Positions 1-7,308 of a DNA stretch of 9,566 nucleotides are shown piece by piece. The notes beneath the pieces were generated by a model. It was not told where the DNA came from, did not search any database, and worked only from the letters and a program-made list of their open reading frames with translations. Numbering within the stretch: the stretch's first letter is position 1; each line of letters starts with the position of its first letter. This DNA comes from CAYFVR01 sp046541515 (GTDB lineage: Bacteria; Desulfobacterota; Desulfobacteria; Desulfobacterales; Desulfococcaceae): NCBI GenBank assembly GCA_046541515.1, contig JBKHDD010000182.1:1-9566 (forward strand), given 5' to 3'. A program made the position numbers and the translations under genes.

Positions 1-150
1 AACCCCCACTGCGGGGCGCGCATGATTGAACCTGGACTCCCATTTTCCGTGAAACTGGAAACCTGCCAAAGGAACCCCCACTGCGGGGCGCGCATGATTG
101 AACCTGGACTCCCATTTTCCGTGAAACCGGAAACCTGCCAAAGGAACCCC
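1..150. repeat. 72-bp tandem direct repeat, two full copies
   Basis: Positions 1-72 and 73-144 are the same 72-bp unit with one difference (T at 56, C at 128). A third copy begins with AACCCC at 145-150 and then diverges. Each unit contains a CCCC-ACTGC-GGGG hairpin and a second dyad, TTTCCG-TGAAAC-YGGAAA. The single substitution lies in that second stem and changes a G-U pair to G-C, so pairing is kept. The array starts at the window edge and may be longer upstream. No ORF or CRISPR-like spacer structure is seen. The role is unknown. Confidence 0.95.
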
Positions 151-151
151 A

Positions 152-193
152 TTCCCCGGAGCGGCCGGATTCCGTTTTGACCGCTTCGGGGAA
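152..193. repeat. 13-bp inverted repeat beside the AAA-gene promoter
   Basis: The arms TTCCCCGGAGCGG (152-164) and CCGCTTCGGGGAA (181-193) pair over 13 bp with one G-U and a 16-nt loop. The right arm overlaps the -35 box and spacer of the promoter at 177-205. It could be an operator, or the terminator stem of an unseen upstream gene. No T-tract follows on the + strand, so an operator or transcript structure is somewhat more likely. Confidence 0.6.
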
Positions 194-205
194 GGGTGGT
201 ATTCT
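177..205 (+). promoter_or_regulatory. Sigma70-like promoter for the AAA/Rpn operon
   Basis: A TTGACC -35 box (177-182) is separated by exactly 17 nt from a TATTCT -10 box (200-205). Transcription would start near 212, giving a leader of about 53 nt before the ATG at 265. Matches to consensus are 5/6 and 4/6. The call rests on sequence only. Confidence 0.5.
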
Positions 206-264
206 GAAAATCCGGCGTCCAATCGTCCCGCCGCCCCTTTCCCGCTTGCGAAACGGATGACCCC

Positions 265-1899
265 ATGCGGAAATTTTCATCCTATGGACCGGTGGATAAA
301 GACCTTCACTTCTTCGTTCCCCGAACCGAGTTGGTCCGGAATGCCGAAGCCCATCTTCGGGGAGAGGTTCCGGAGAAAGGGGGCCATTTCGTCACTGTAT
401 GGGCGCCCCGGCAATGCGGAAAAACTTGGATTATGCGGGAGGTGCTTCACGCCATCCGCAAAAGCAGTTCTTTCCTTGCGGGAATGGTGAGTTTTCAATC
501 CGCCAACCAAATCCAATCCGATAAAGATATGTTGGCGCATTTTGTCGAGCGGATTGGCCGCGCCCTCTCCCTGGACTTGCCGCAGATCGATTCCTGGGAC
601 AATCTGGCCGATATTTTCAAACCTCCGATCGTGGATCGGCCCGTCGTCTTGATTTTGGATGAGTTTGACGCGCTTCCGGAAGGTTTTATCAATAATTTCG
701 CCACTCAGTTCCGCGATATCTACATCAATCGCCATTTGGACCCCGAAAATCCGATCCTGCTCCACGGCCTCGCCTTGATCGGCGTTCGAAGCGTTCTGGG
801 CATTGAAAATGATTTCGGTTCCCCGTTCAACGTCCAGCGAAGCCTTCATATCCCCCACCTGACCTTTGACGAAGTCCAATCCATGTTTCGGGACTACGAG
901 CGGGAAAGCGGCCAACGGGTGGAACCGGCGGTGATCGAACGGGTCTACGAGGAAACCCGGGGCCAGCCCGGTCTGGTTTCCTGGTTCGGCGAATTGCTGA
1001 CGGAAACGTACAATCCGGGGATGGACCGGCCCATTTCGGAGGAAGATTACGAATATGTGTTGTTGCGGGCGATTCAGGCGCTGCCCAACAACAATATTCT
1101 CAACATCATCAGCAAGGCCAAGCGGGAACCCTACCGGGAAACGCTGATCACGCTGTTCCGGACGACCAAAAAGACGGAATTTTCCTTCGACGATCCCCGG
1201 CAGAATTTCCTGTATATGAATGGGGTCATCGATATCGAAGACGCCGGAGACCGCCTTTTCACGCGATTTTCCTGTCCTTTCGTCCAGAAGCGGTTGTTCA
1301 ATTATTTCTCCCGAGACATTTTTCAAACGGTGGATCACCTTTACGATCCCATGACGGATATCGAGGCCATCGTCGGTTCGGACTACGTCGATATCATCGG
1401 TCTGATGACATTGTATCAGGATTACATCCGGCACAATCGGGATTGGCTTTGGAAGGGCGCGCCGCGACGGAAGACCGATCTTCGAATTTACGAGGCAGTG
1501 TTCCACTTCAATTTGTACATGTATTTGGAAAGTTTTTTTCAGGACAAGGGCGGCAAGGTGTTTCCAGAATTCCCCACCGGCAACGGCAAAATCGATCTCT
1601 TAATTCGACACGGGGAACAACGGTACGCCATGGAGTTGAAATCGTTCAAGGACCGTCATGCCTATAAACAAGCCCTCGTCCGCGCGGCGGAGTACGCCGC
1701 TCACCTCGACCTGGAGCGCATTTTTCTGATTCTATTCATCGAATCCATCGATGACGGAAATCGGGAGCGGTTGGAGGTTGTTTTTCAAGACGAGGCGACC
1801 GGAGCGGAAGTCGTTCCCTTTTTCGTGGAAACCGGCGATACCGCCGAGGCGTGGTCGGCGCCGGCTTCAAAAGACGGAGACCGCCGAGGATCCACATGA
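265..1899 (+). CDS. AAA-family ATPase with C-terminal PD-(D/E)XK nuclease domain
   Basis: A 544-residue protein with two visible parts. The N-terminal half is a P-loop NTPase: Walker A APRQCGKT at residues 47-54 (first glycine replaced by Ala, catalytic Lys53 kept) and Walker B VVLILDEFDAL at 127-137 (Asp132, Glu133). It resembles the AAA_35/AAA-ATPase-like group found in many environmental bacteria. The C-terminal part, about 405-495, reads as a PD-(D/E)XK nuclease: Asp444 in GKIDLLI, then Glu457-Leu-Lys459 in YAMELKSF, then a QALVRAAEYA helix with Gln469 and Tyr477. Such fusions are thought to bind or cleave nucleic acid using ATP, but the substrate is not known. The ribosome binding site before 265 is weak; the start is chosen because the residues just after it already look family-like. 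The stop overlaps the next start (ATGA), so the two proteins are probably made together. The specific function is unassigned. Confidence 0.85.
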   Translation: MRKFSSYGPVDKDLHFFVPRTELVRNAEAHLRGEVPEKGGHFVTVWAPRQCGKTWIMREVLHAIRKSSSFLAGMVSFQSANQIQSDKDMLAHFVERIGRALSLDLPQIDSWDNLADIFKPPIVDRPVVLILDEFDALPEGFINNFATQFRDIYINRHLDPENPILLHGLALIGVRSVLGIENDFGSPFNVQRSLHIPHLTFDEVQSMFRDYERESGQRVEPAVIERVYEETRGQPGLVSWFGELLTETYNPGMDRPISEEDYEYVLLRAIQALPNNNILNIISKAKREPYRETLITLFRTTKKTEFSFDDPRQNFLYMNGVIDIEDAGDRLFTRFSCPFVQKRLFNYFSRDIFQTVDHLYDPMTDIEAIVGSDYVDIIGLMTLYQDYIRHNRDWLWKGAPRRKTDLRIYEAVFHFNLYMYLESFFQDKGGKVFPEFPTGNGKIDLLIRHGEQRYAMELKSFKDRHAYKQALVRAAEYAAHLDLERIFLILFIESIDDGNRERLEVVFQDEATGAEVVPFFVETGDTAEAWSAPASKDGDRRGST

Positions 1900-2936
1900 A
1901 ACCTGAAAACGGGACCGACTACGGCCACAATTACGATGTGATCGTCAAATGGCTCGCCGATGCCTTGCGGGGCCAGACGTTGGAGGCCATCGGCGTCCCC
2001 ACCGGGCGGATCGAGGAAGTGTTCGCCTTCGAGGTCGCCGATATTTCGGTGACCGCCGGCCGGGTGGACATCATGGTCCGGGACCACTTCGGCGATCTCT
2101 ATCACATCGAGGAGGAGCGAAACCTCCGGAAGTCGGATTTGTACCGGTTCGCGGCGTATCACTTTATGGGCGCCAAACAGTGGGGAACCGGGATCACCGA
2201 TATTGTGCTGGCCTCGGGGGATGTCTATCCTGGGGAAAAGTCGATCCGGACCAGCAGCGGGAAATACACGCCCATCGTCATCGACTTCAGCATTCTGGAC
2301 GCACGCAAGCGATTGGCCGAAATTTGCCGTGAAGTGGAGTCGGGCACGTTTTCCAACTGGCTGGAGCTGGTGTTTCTACCCCTGTACGGCAAAGAAAGCG
2401 GCGCCGGCCGCGGCGAAATCGTCGAGGAGGTCATTCGATACGAAAGTCGGCTTTTCCAGGCGGAAAAAATCTCCGCCCGCCTGCTGGCCGCAACGCTGGT
2501 GATGTCCAACAAACTCATCGACAAAGATCGTATCCACGAATTGTGGGAGGAAATCAAAATGCTGGATGTGCTGGAAGTGGCCCGGGAGAAGGGGTTGGAA
2601 GAGGGCAAGGTTTTAGGGGTTCAGGAGGGTAAGGCACTGGGTGTCCAAGAGGGTAAGGCACTGGGTGTCCAAGAGGGTAAGGCGCTGGGGGTCCAAGAGG
2701 GGAAAACCTTGGGCGTCCAAGAAGGCAAATCCATAGGCGTTCAGGTCGGAATGTTGGAGGCCACCCGCAATTTATTGCTGGATGCGCTGGTTGAAAAATT
2801 CGGCGTGATGCCTGCCCGGATTTCCAGCAAGATTCGGGCGATGGAAAATCAGGACGCCCTGGAAGCGCTTTTTCGGCAAGTCTTTCGGTGCGCGGAATTA
2901 TCCGAGTTCGAAGGGATTTTGGAACGAGCGGAATAG
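1896..2936 (+). CDS. Rpn-family PD-(D/E)XK nuclease/transposase-like protein with 8-residue repeats
   Basis: A 346-residue protein of the Rpn (recombination-promoting nuclease, PDDEXK transposase-like) type. The core at residues 1-165 carries Asp58 (GRVDIMV) and Glu72 of IEEE, matching the D...ExQ/ExK pattern of the family, with Glu74 where Gln or Lys is usual. Residues 233-288 are seven tandem octapeptides of the form GxxEGKxx (mostly GVQEGKAL), the last one degenerate; charged, glycine-punctuated arrays are typical of this family. The tail (about 290-346, with LVEKFGVMP) resembles DUF4351. An open frame extends up to 1851, but the ATG at 1896 is preferred: it has AGGA 5 nt upstream and forms a 4-bp ATGA overlap with the ATPase gene, indicating translational coupling. 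Family members promote RecA-independent recombination in E. coli; whether this one is active is unknown. Confidence 0.85.
   Translation: MKPENGTDYGHNYDVIVKWLADALRGQTLEAIGVPTGRIEEVFAFEVADISVTAGRVDIMVRDHFGDLYHIEEERNLRKSDLYRFAAYHFMGAKQWGTGITDIVLASGDVYPGEKSIRTSSGKYTPIVIDFSILDARKRLAEICREVESGTFSNWLELVFLPLYGKESGAGRGEIVEEVIRYESRLFQAEKISARLLAATLVMSNKLIDKDRIHELWEEIKMLDVLEVAREKGLEEGKVLGVQEGKALGVQEGKALGVQEGKALGVQEGKTLGVQEGKSIGVQVGMLEATRNLLLDALVEKFGVMPARISSKIRAMENQDALEALFRQVFRCAELSEFEGILERAE
2592..2759 (+). repeat. In-frame 24-bp tandem repeat within the Rpn-type gene
   Basis: Seven 24-nt units encode GLEEGKVL, GVQEGKAL three times, GVQEGKTL, GVQEGKSI and a decayed GVQVGMLE. Units at 2640-2663 and 2664-2687 differ at one silent base, so that step is a recent duplication. 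The outer units diverge progressively. Because 24 is a multiple of three, unit gain or loss keeps the frame while changing the length of the linker between nuclease core and tail. Confidence 0.95.
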
Positions 2937-3015
2937 GTCCCATAACGGGTTTTCCGGATTCCGAGTCCGTGATCCACCAACCGGCCGACTTGCGATTTCC
3001 CATTCGCCGCCAATG

Positions 3016-3042
3016 AAAAAGCCCGGAGGCAATCCTCCGGGC
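3016..3042 (-). terminator. Rho-independent terminator of ald
   Basis: Read on the minus strand, a perfect 9-bp stem (GCCCGGAGG / CCTCCGGGC, 3021-3042) with a 4-nt loop is followed immediately by TTTTT (3020-3016). It lies about 85 nt past the ald stop codon. There is no T-tract on the + side, so it acts mainly for ald, although the hairpin could also slow transcription arriving from the Rpn gene. Confidence 0.85.
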
Positions 3043-3070
3043 CATTCCTTGCAAATTCTGGCTGGCTTGA

Positions 3071-3119
3071 GACTACTGACTACTGGCTTCTGGCTCCTGT
3101 CTCCCGACTTCTGCCTTCC
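3071..3119. repeat. Degenerate heptanucleotide minisatellite
   Basis: Seven consecutive 7-nt units of consensus GRCTNCT: GACTACT, GACTACT, GGCTTCT, GGCTCCT, GTCTCCC, GACTTCT, GCCTTCC. They sit in the 3' region of ald, between its stop codon and its terminator, so they would be transcribed as part of its trailer. No coding role is visible. Confidence 0.8.
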
Positions 3120-3126
3120 CGCCCCC

Positions 3127-4239
3127 TCAAATCAAATCGTCGATAAACCGATAATCCAAATCAAAGGCTTCGGCCACGCCTTTGCAGGTCACCCGGCCGC
3201 GGATAATGTTGGCGCCCTGGCGAATCGCCGGGTTTTCCTGCATGGCCTTTTCCCATCCTTTGGTGACGATTTCCAGCGCGTAGGGCAGGGTGGCGTTGGT
3301 CAGGGCCATGGTGGAGGTTCGGGCCACCGCGCCCGGCATGTTGGACACGCAATAATGGACCACGCCGTCCAGGATGTAGACGGGATCGCTGTGGGTGGTC
3401 GGGCGGGAGGTTTCGAAGCAGCCGCCCTGGTCGATGGCGACGTCCACGAGCACGGTGCCGGGGCGGACCAGCTTGAGCATTTCCCGGCTGATCAGTTTGG
3501 GCGCCTTGGTCCCGGGGATGAGCACGGCCCCGACGACGACGTCGGCCCGCTGGATCAGTTCCCGAATCGCGACCGGGCTCGACATCAGCGGGAAGCAGTT
3601 GGGCGGCATGATTTCGCCGAGGTGGCGAAGGCGGGACAGGCGGGTGTCCAGCACGTAGACCTTCGCCCCCAGGCCGGCGGCCATCCGGGCCGCGTTGGTC
3701 CCCACCACGCCGCCGCCGATGACGACCACCGTGCCCGGGTCCACGCCGGGAACGCCGCCCAGCAACACGCCGTGGCCCCCATGGGCCATTTCCAGATATT
3801 TGGCCCCCTGCTGGATCGCCATGCGGCCGGCCACCTCGCTCATGGGCGTCAGCAACGGAAGCGAGCCGTCCTCCTTCTGGATGGTTTCGTAGGCGATGTT
3901 GACCGATTCCGCCTGGATCAGGGCGTGGGTCAGCTCTTCGTTGGCGGCCAGGTGCAGATAGGTGAACACAATCTGGTCCTTTCGGATCAGTCGGTATTCC
4001 TGGGGCATGGGCTCCTTGACATGCATCACCATGTCCGCGCGTTCGTAAATTTCCTCCGGCGCCGGAGCCATTTCGGCGCCGGCCTGCAGATAATCGTCGT
4101 CCGAAAATCCGCTTCCCTTGCCCGCGCCGCGTTCCACCAGAACCGTCTGGCGGTGCCGGACCAAGACTTCCACCCCCGCCGGCGTCATGGCGACCCGATT
4201 TTCCTCGGGTTTAATTTCCTTCAATATCCCGACAATCAT
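3127..4239 (-). CDS. ald: Alanine dehydrogenase
   Basis: A 370-residue enzyme, the normal family length, catalysing reversible NAD-dependent oxidative deamination of L-alanine to pyruvate and ammonium in the cytoplasm. All hallmark residues are at standard positions: Arg15 and Lys75 (pyruvate binding), His96 in TYLHLAAN, Asp270 in DVAIDQGG, and Asn300 in CVSNMPGAV. The Rossmann loop VIGGGVVGTNAA is at 173-184, with Asp198 ending the next strand to bind NAD ribose. The open frame continues far upstream, but ATG 4239 is the true start: it gives the canonical MIVGILKEIK N-terminus and has a GGAGGA ribosome binding site about 5 nt before it. It appears monocistronic, with its own promoter and terminator. 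It converges with the Rpn gene and diverges from the PhoD-like gene. No lesions are seen. Confidence 0.97.
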   Translation of the reverse strand: MIVGILKEIKPEENRVAMTPAGVEVLVRHRQTVLVERGAGKGSGFSDDDYLQAGAEMAPAPEEIYERADMVMHVKEPMPQEYRLIRKDQIVFTYLHLAANEELTHALIQAESVNIAYETIQKEDGSLPLLTPMSEVAGRMAIQQGAKYLEMAHGGHGVLLGGVPGVDPGTVVVIGGGVVGTNAARMAAGLGAKVYVLDTRLSRLRHLGEIMPPNCFPLMSSPVAIRELIQRADVVVGAVLIPGTKAPKLISREMLKLVRPGTVLVDVAIDQGGCFETSRPTTHSDPVYILDGVVHYCVSNMPGAVARTSTMALTNATLPYALEIVTKGWEKAMQENPAIRQGANIIRGRVTCKGVAEAFDLDYRFIDDLI

Positions 4240-4311
4240 CCGCTTCCTCCGCCAGGCCTCGGTGTTCGAAGAACTTCGGCAAAAAATCGCCATTTCGTCT
4301 TTATTTTTGAA

Positions 4312-4341
4312 CCTATACTCTGCGTCCGACGGGTTTGACAA
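4312..4341 (-). promoter_or_regulatory. Putative sigma70 promoter of ald
   Basis: On the minus strand TTGTCA (4341-4336) precedes TATAGG (4317-4312) with an 18-nt spacer. The start point would be near 4305, giving a leader of about 65 nt before the ald ATG. The -35 box lies inside a perfect dyad, CGGGTT-TGAC-AACCCG (4330-4345), which would suit a repressor or activator site. It is a sequence-based prediction only. Confidence 0.45.
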
Positions 4342-4345
4342 CCCG
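4330..4345. promoter_or_regulatory. 16-bp dyad, candidate operator in the ald/PhoD intergenic region
   Basis: A perfect 6-bp inverted repeat, CGGGTT and AACCCG, flanks TGAC. It overlaps the proposed ald -35 box. On the + strand it is followed by ATTTTT, so it could instead be a short terminator in the + direction, but no + gene precedes it nearby. A second perfect dyad, GGAAAT-CCGA-ATTTCC, lies at 4409-4424. The rest of 4240-4620 holds no gene I can support. Confidence 0.35.
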
Positions 4346-4620
4346 ATTTTTCGAGACGGGATCGGGGACCAACCGAAACGATAATGCCGCAACGCGGGAA
4401 TCCCCGTTGGAAATCCGAATTTCCGATCGGAGCGTTCTCCCGGCCAAAGGCAGGCGACGACTTGTCCTCCACCCGGGTCTGGTGTATGCCAAGAGAATCG
4501 GCGGGGCGCCATGAACCGTCTGCGATGGGGTTCGGGCGGCGGTTTCGCTTTCTGTTCGCGACACTTTTTCAATCGCTGGACCGCGTGTCTCGTCGGAGAA
4601 TTCAACGAAAGGTCCCGGCA

Positions 4621-6150
4621 ATGAAAACACGGCGGACGTTTCAAAACGGCGCGCTGGAACGAATGGCGACGGTGGGCGCGGTGACCGCGCGAACGGCGAG
4701 AATCTGGATTCGGAATCCGGCGGAGGGACTCCCTTCCATCCAGTGGTGGCCGGAAGATCGATCCGAATCGCCCAGTCAATCGGCGTTTTCCATGCCCCCG
4801 GACCCGGATCGGGACTTCACCGGCGGCGTTCGGATCACCGGCCTTGAACCGTTGACCCGCTATGGGTTTCGGGTCGCCGGGCCGGATAATCAGCCGGTGG
4901 GGGAAGGCGGTTTTGAAACGGCCCCGGAGAGCCCGGATGAAACCCCGCCCCGATTTTCCATCGCCCTGATGAGCTGCAATCAGCCCTTTACCCCCGCCGG
5001 CGATGTTCCCGAATCGGTGGAAGAGATGTTCGGCGCGGTTCGCCAAGTTCTGCGGAAGCACGAGACTCGCTTTGTGCTTTTATTGGGCGATCAGATCTAT
5101 TCCGACCTTCCGCCGACCCTTTCCCTGTTCAACCCCGACTATTTTTCCTCGGTGGCGCCGCCGGGTCGGCGTCGGATTCAGGATTGCGCACCGGAGGAGG
5201 TCCGGCGGATTTTCCAGGAGCGGTACCGGTATTTCTGGAATCTGCCGGGCTGGTTGCGCCTTCAGGCGGAATACCCCTGCTATCCCATTCTGGACGATCA
5301 CGACATCGTGGACAACTGGGGTTCGGTTCTCGAACACCGGACGCCGGAATGGGCCTCCCTGGGCGAAGGCGCGTTTCGGGCCTACCAGGATTATCAGGCG
5401 TCGCGGATGGCGGAAGCCGGGCGGTTTCTGCCGCCGGATTTTGATTTCGAGGTGTCCTACGGGAACACGGCCACCTACGTGCTGGACATTCGAACCCACC
5501 GGACGCCGGGAGAGAAAGGACGCCTTTACTCCGACGAGCAGGCGGAAAAATTCCACGGGTTTTTGCGAAAATACCGGGATCGCCAAGTGATTTTCGTGGG
5601 GTTGAGCGTGCCCGTGGTCCATCTGCCCGGCTTTATGGCGCGGATGGCGGCTCGGTTTCCCTACGCCGGGGAAGATTTCTCGGATCGATGGTCGTCCGGC
5701 GGCCACATCCGCGACCGGGATCGGCTCCTTCACCTGCTTCGAGACCACCAGCGGCGAAATCCCGGTCAGTTGATCGTCCTGCTGAGCGGCGACATCCACA
5801 TTGGATGCGTGCATACCATCCAATGGACGCAGGGCGGCCGGACGATCCACCAGCTCATCTCCAGCGGCATCACCCACAAGCCGGTTGGATGGATGCAATT
5901 GGGTTCCGAACTGGTGATCCGGATGAACCGGCGAATTGAAACCGAGGACCGGCGGCTGACCGGGACGGTCCGCCCGGCCCGAGGAACGCCCCGCCATCGC
6001 CGGAATCCCACCGGCGGCTTGAATATGGGGCTGGTGGAAGTGGAGACGCCGTCCCCCGGCGCTCGGCCGACGTTGCGGTTTTATCTCTACGGCCACCGCC
6101 GGGGGAAGCCGATTTGCCGCTTTCGGTCGGCGGCCGTGGGCGGCGAATAG
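4621..6150 (+). CDS. PhoD-like metallophosphatase
   Basis: A 509-residue protein of the PhoD/alkaline phosphatase D metallophosphatase family, which hydrolyses phosphate mono- or diesters with a dinuclear metal site. Residues 10-105 form a fibronectin-like lead domain (GLEPLTRYGFRV at 74-85). The catalytic domain shows MSCNQPF at 117-123, LLGDQIYSDLPP at 154-165 (metal-ligand Asp157), ILDDHDIVDNWG at 223-234, and LLSGDIHIGCVH at 387-398 (metal-ligand His393). The open frame runs back to 4384, but ATG 4621 is preferred: GAAAGG lies 8 nt upstream and family-like sequence begins soon after. No Tat signal or lipobox follows this start, unlike secreted PhoD, so it may be cytoplasmic. A start at 4525 would add a GRRFRFLF stretch faintly like a Tat motif, but with a short hydrophobic segment. 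Substrate is not predictable. Confidence 0.88.
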   Translation: MKTRRTFQNGALERMATVGAVTARTARIWIRNPAEGLPSIQWWPEDRSESPSQSAFSMPPDPDRDFTGGVRITGLEPLTRYGFRVAGPDNQPVGEGGFETAPESPDETPPRFSIALMSCNQPFTPAGDVPESVEEMFGAVRQVLRKHETRFVLLLGDQIYSDLPPTLSLFNPDYFSSVAPPGRRRIQDCAPEEVRRIFQERYRYFWNLPGWLRLQAEYPCYPILDDHDIVDNWGSVLEHRTPEWASLGEGAFRAYQDYQASRMAEAGRFLPPDFDFEVSYGNTATYVLDIRTHRTPGEKGRLYSDEQAEKFHGFLRKYRDRQVIFVGLSVPVVHLPGFMARMAARFPYAGEDFSDRWSSGGHIRDRDRLLHLLRDHQRRNPGQLIVLLSGDIHIGCVHTIQWTQGGRTIHQLISSGITHKPVGWMQLGSELVIRMNRRIETEDRRLTGTVRPARGTPRHRRNPTGGLNMGLVEVETPSPGARPTLRFYLYGHRRGKPICRFRSAAVGGE

Positions 6151-6357
6151 GAAAGGCCCCGCCGAGCGAGGGTGGATTTTTCGATTCGGATCGTGGGCTT
6201 TTCCTCCGTTCGGCCCCGGTTCCCGGCGGGTGTCCAGATCGCCCGTACCCGAGTCCCCCGGAGCGACCAGTCGCACTCGTCCCGTTGCGGCGCGGAACGG
6301 GCGAGGCGGGCCAAGCGTCGCTATCGGTACCGGTACGAATGTTTCCTCAACATCGCC

Positions 6358-7188
6358 TTATTTCTCCCAAACCCGCCGGCTCTTGTCGATTTTCTTTCGG
6401 ACGATGTCCCATTGGCCCTTGGGAAGAAAGGATTCCTCCCATCGTTCCACCATGCTCTCGAAGAGGGAATAGGGGAGGGAGAGGGAAAGCTCGTCGGTGC
6501 GGAAGAATTTCCGGCCGGAAATGTCCCAACCGCCCACCACGGCCCGGGGGCGGCCGTCCAACTGAAAACGCCGGGGCCAGGTGACCAGACTGGTGCAGGC
6601 CGCGCCCCAGGGAGAGGCGGTCACTTCGGGATCGTTGGTCACGAAGTAGGCCAACTGATGCAGGCCAGCCATGACCTCGGGCCGGGCGAAAAAGGCGACC
6701 AGTTTGGGTTCGATCGCCTCCGGAATTTGATCCAGCGGTTCCACCACGCAGTATTTCCCGGGCGCTTCCGGCGGGTCCATGGCTTCGAAGGTGGCCCGGA
6801 GAGCGTCCGGCGTGTCGCAGTACAGCTCCCCTTCCATCTGGCCGGGGATGCCCGAGGAGACGTAGTGGATGATGGTCTCGGTCTGGGGTTTCATGAAGCC
6901 CAGCCAGAAGGCCGCGCCCGGGCAGCCGAAATGTTCCGCGCTGAACCAGGCCCGGGTCCCCTTTCGCCGCGCCCGCCAAATGACGCCCATCACGCAGGTG
7001 AAATTCTGAAACACCCCCGGCCAGTCGATCTCGCCCTTTTCCTCCCGCTCCCGCGTCGGCGTCGGCATGGGGTCCGGCGCGAGTCCGTCCTCGGGTTGGG
7101 CGTCGGTGAAGTAGATCCCCATGGGCGGGTCGTCGGTGCCGAGGCGTTTCAGGAAGGCCGGCAGTTTTTCTTTGAGGCGATGATTCAT
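6358..7188 (-). CDS. DUF169 domain protein
   Basis: A 276-residue protein that I recognise as DUF169 (COG2043-type), an uncharacterised, mostly anaerobe-associated family. Visible traits are the opening MNHRLKEKLPAFLKRLG, PPMGIYFTD (21-29), QNFTCVMG (61-68), the FGCPGAAFWLGF segment (87-98) and well-spaced cysteines at 65, 89, 124, 147 and 198. There is no signal peptide or membrane segment, so it should be cytoplasmic. The start at 7188 has a GGGAGG ribosome binding site about 8 nt upstream. It is the only intact member of a former tandem group: partial copies lie upstream at 7509-7679 and 7836-7889. It converges with the PhoD-like gene across a 207-nt gap with no clear terminator. Biochemical function is unknown. 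Confidence 0.85.
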   Translation of the reverse strand: MNHRLKEKLPAFLKRLGTDDPPMGIYFTDAQPEDGLAPDPMPTPTREREEKGEIDWPGVFQNFTCVMGVIWRARRKGTRAWFSAEHFGCPGAAFWLGFMKPQTETIIHYVSSGIPGQMEGELYCDTPDALRATFEAMDPPEAPGKYCVVEPLDQIPEAIEPKLVAFFARPEVMAGLHQLAYFVTNDPEVTASPWGAACTSLVTWPRRFQLDGRPRAVVGGWDISGRKFFRTDELSLSLPYSLFESMVERWEESFLPKGQWDIVRKKIDKSRRVWEK

Positions 7189-7308
7189 GGGGTTCCCCTC
7201 CCTTTCCGTCCGTTCATTTTTGGTTTATTGGTTCATTCTCCAAATCCGAAAATGGAAGCTACCGCTCAGCGAAACAAGGCAACGGCTGATTTTGGAGTGA
7301 CCTTTGAT

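Noticed and set aside
1..150. CRISPR array
   Set aside because: The 72-bp units are directly adjacent with no unique spacers.
277..1506. Long minus-strand open frame opposite the AAA gene
   Set aside because: It is a codon-bias shadow; the + frame has Walker and nuclease motifs, the minus one has no recognisable domain.
3013..4338. 441-codon + strand frame opposite ald
   Set aside because: Low-complexity His/Gly/Asp-rich translation with no motif; the minus frame is an unmistakable alanine dehydrogenase.
4240..5061. Continuous minus frame extending ald upstream to 5061
   Set aside because: The extra N-terminus overlaps the PhoD-like gene and has no family similarity; canonical ald length and ribosome binding site fix the start at 4239.
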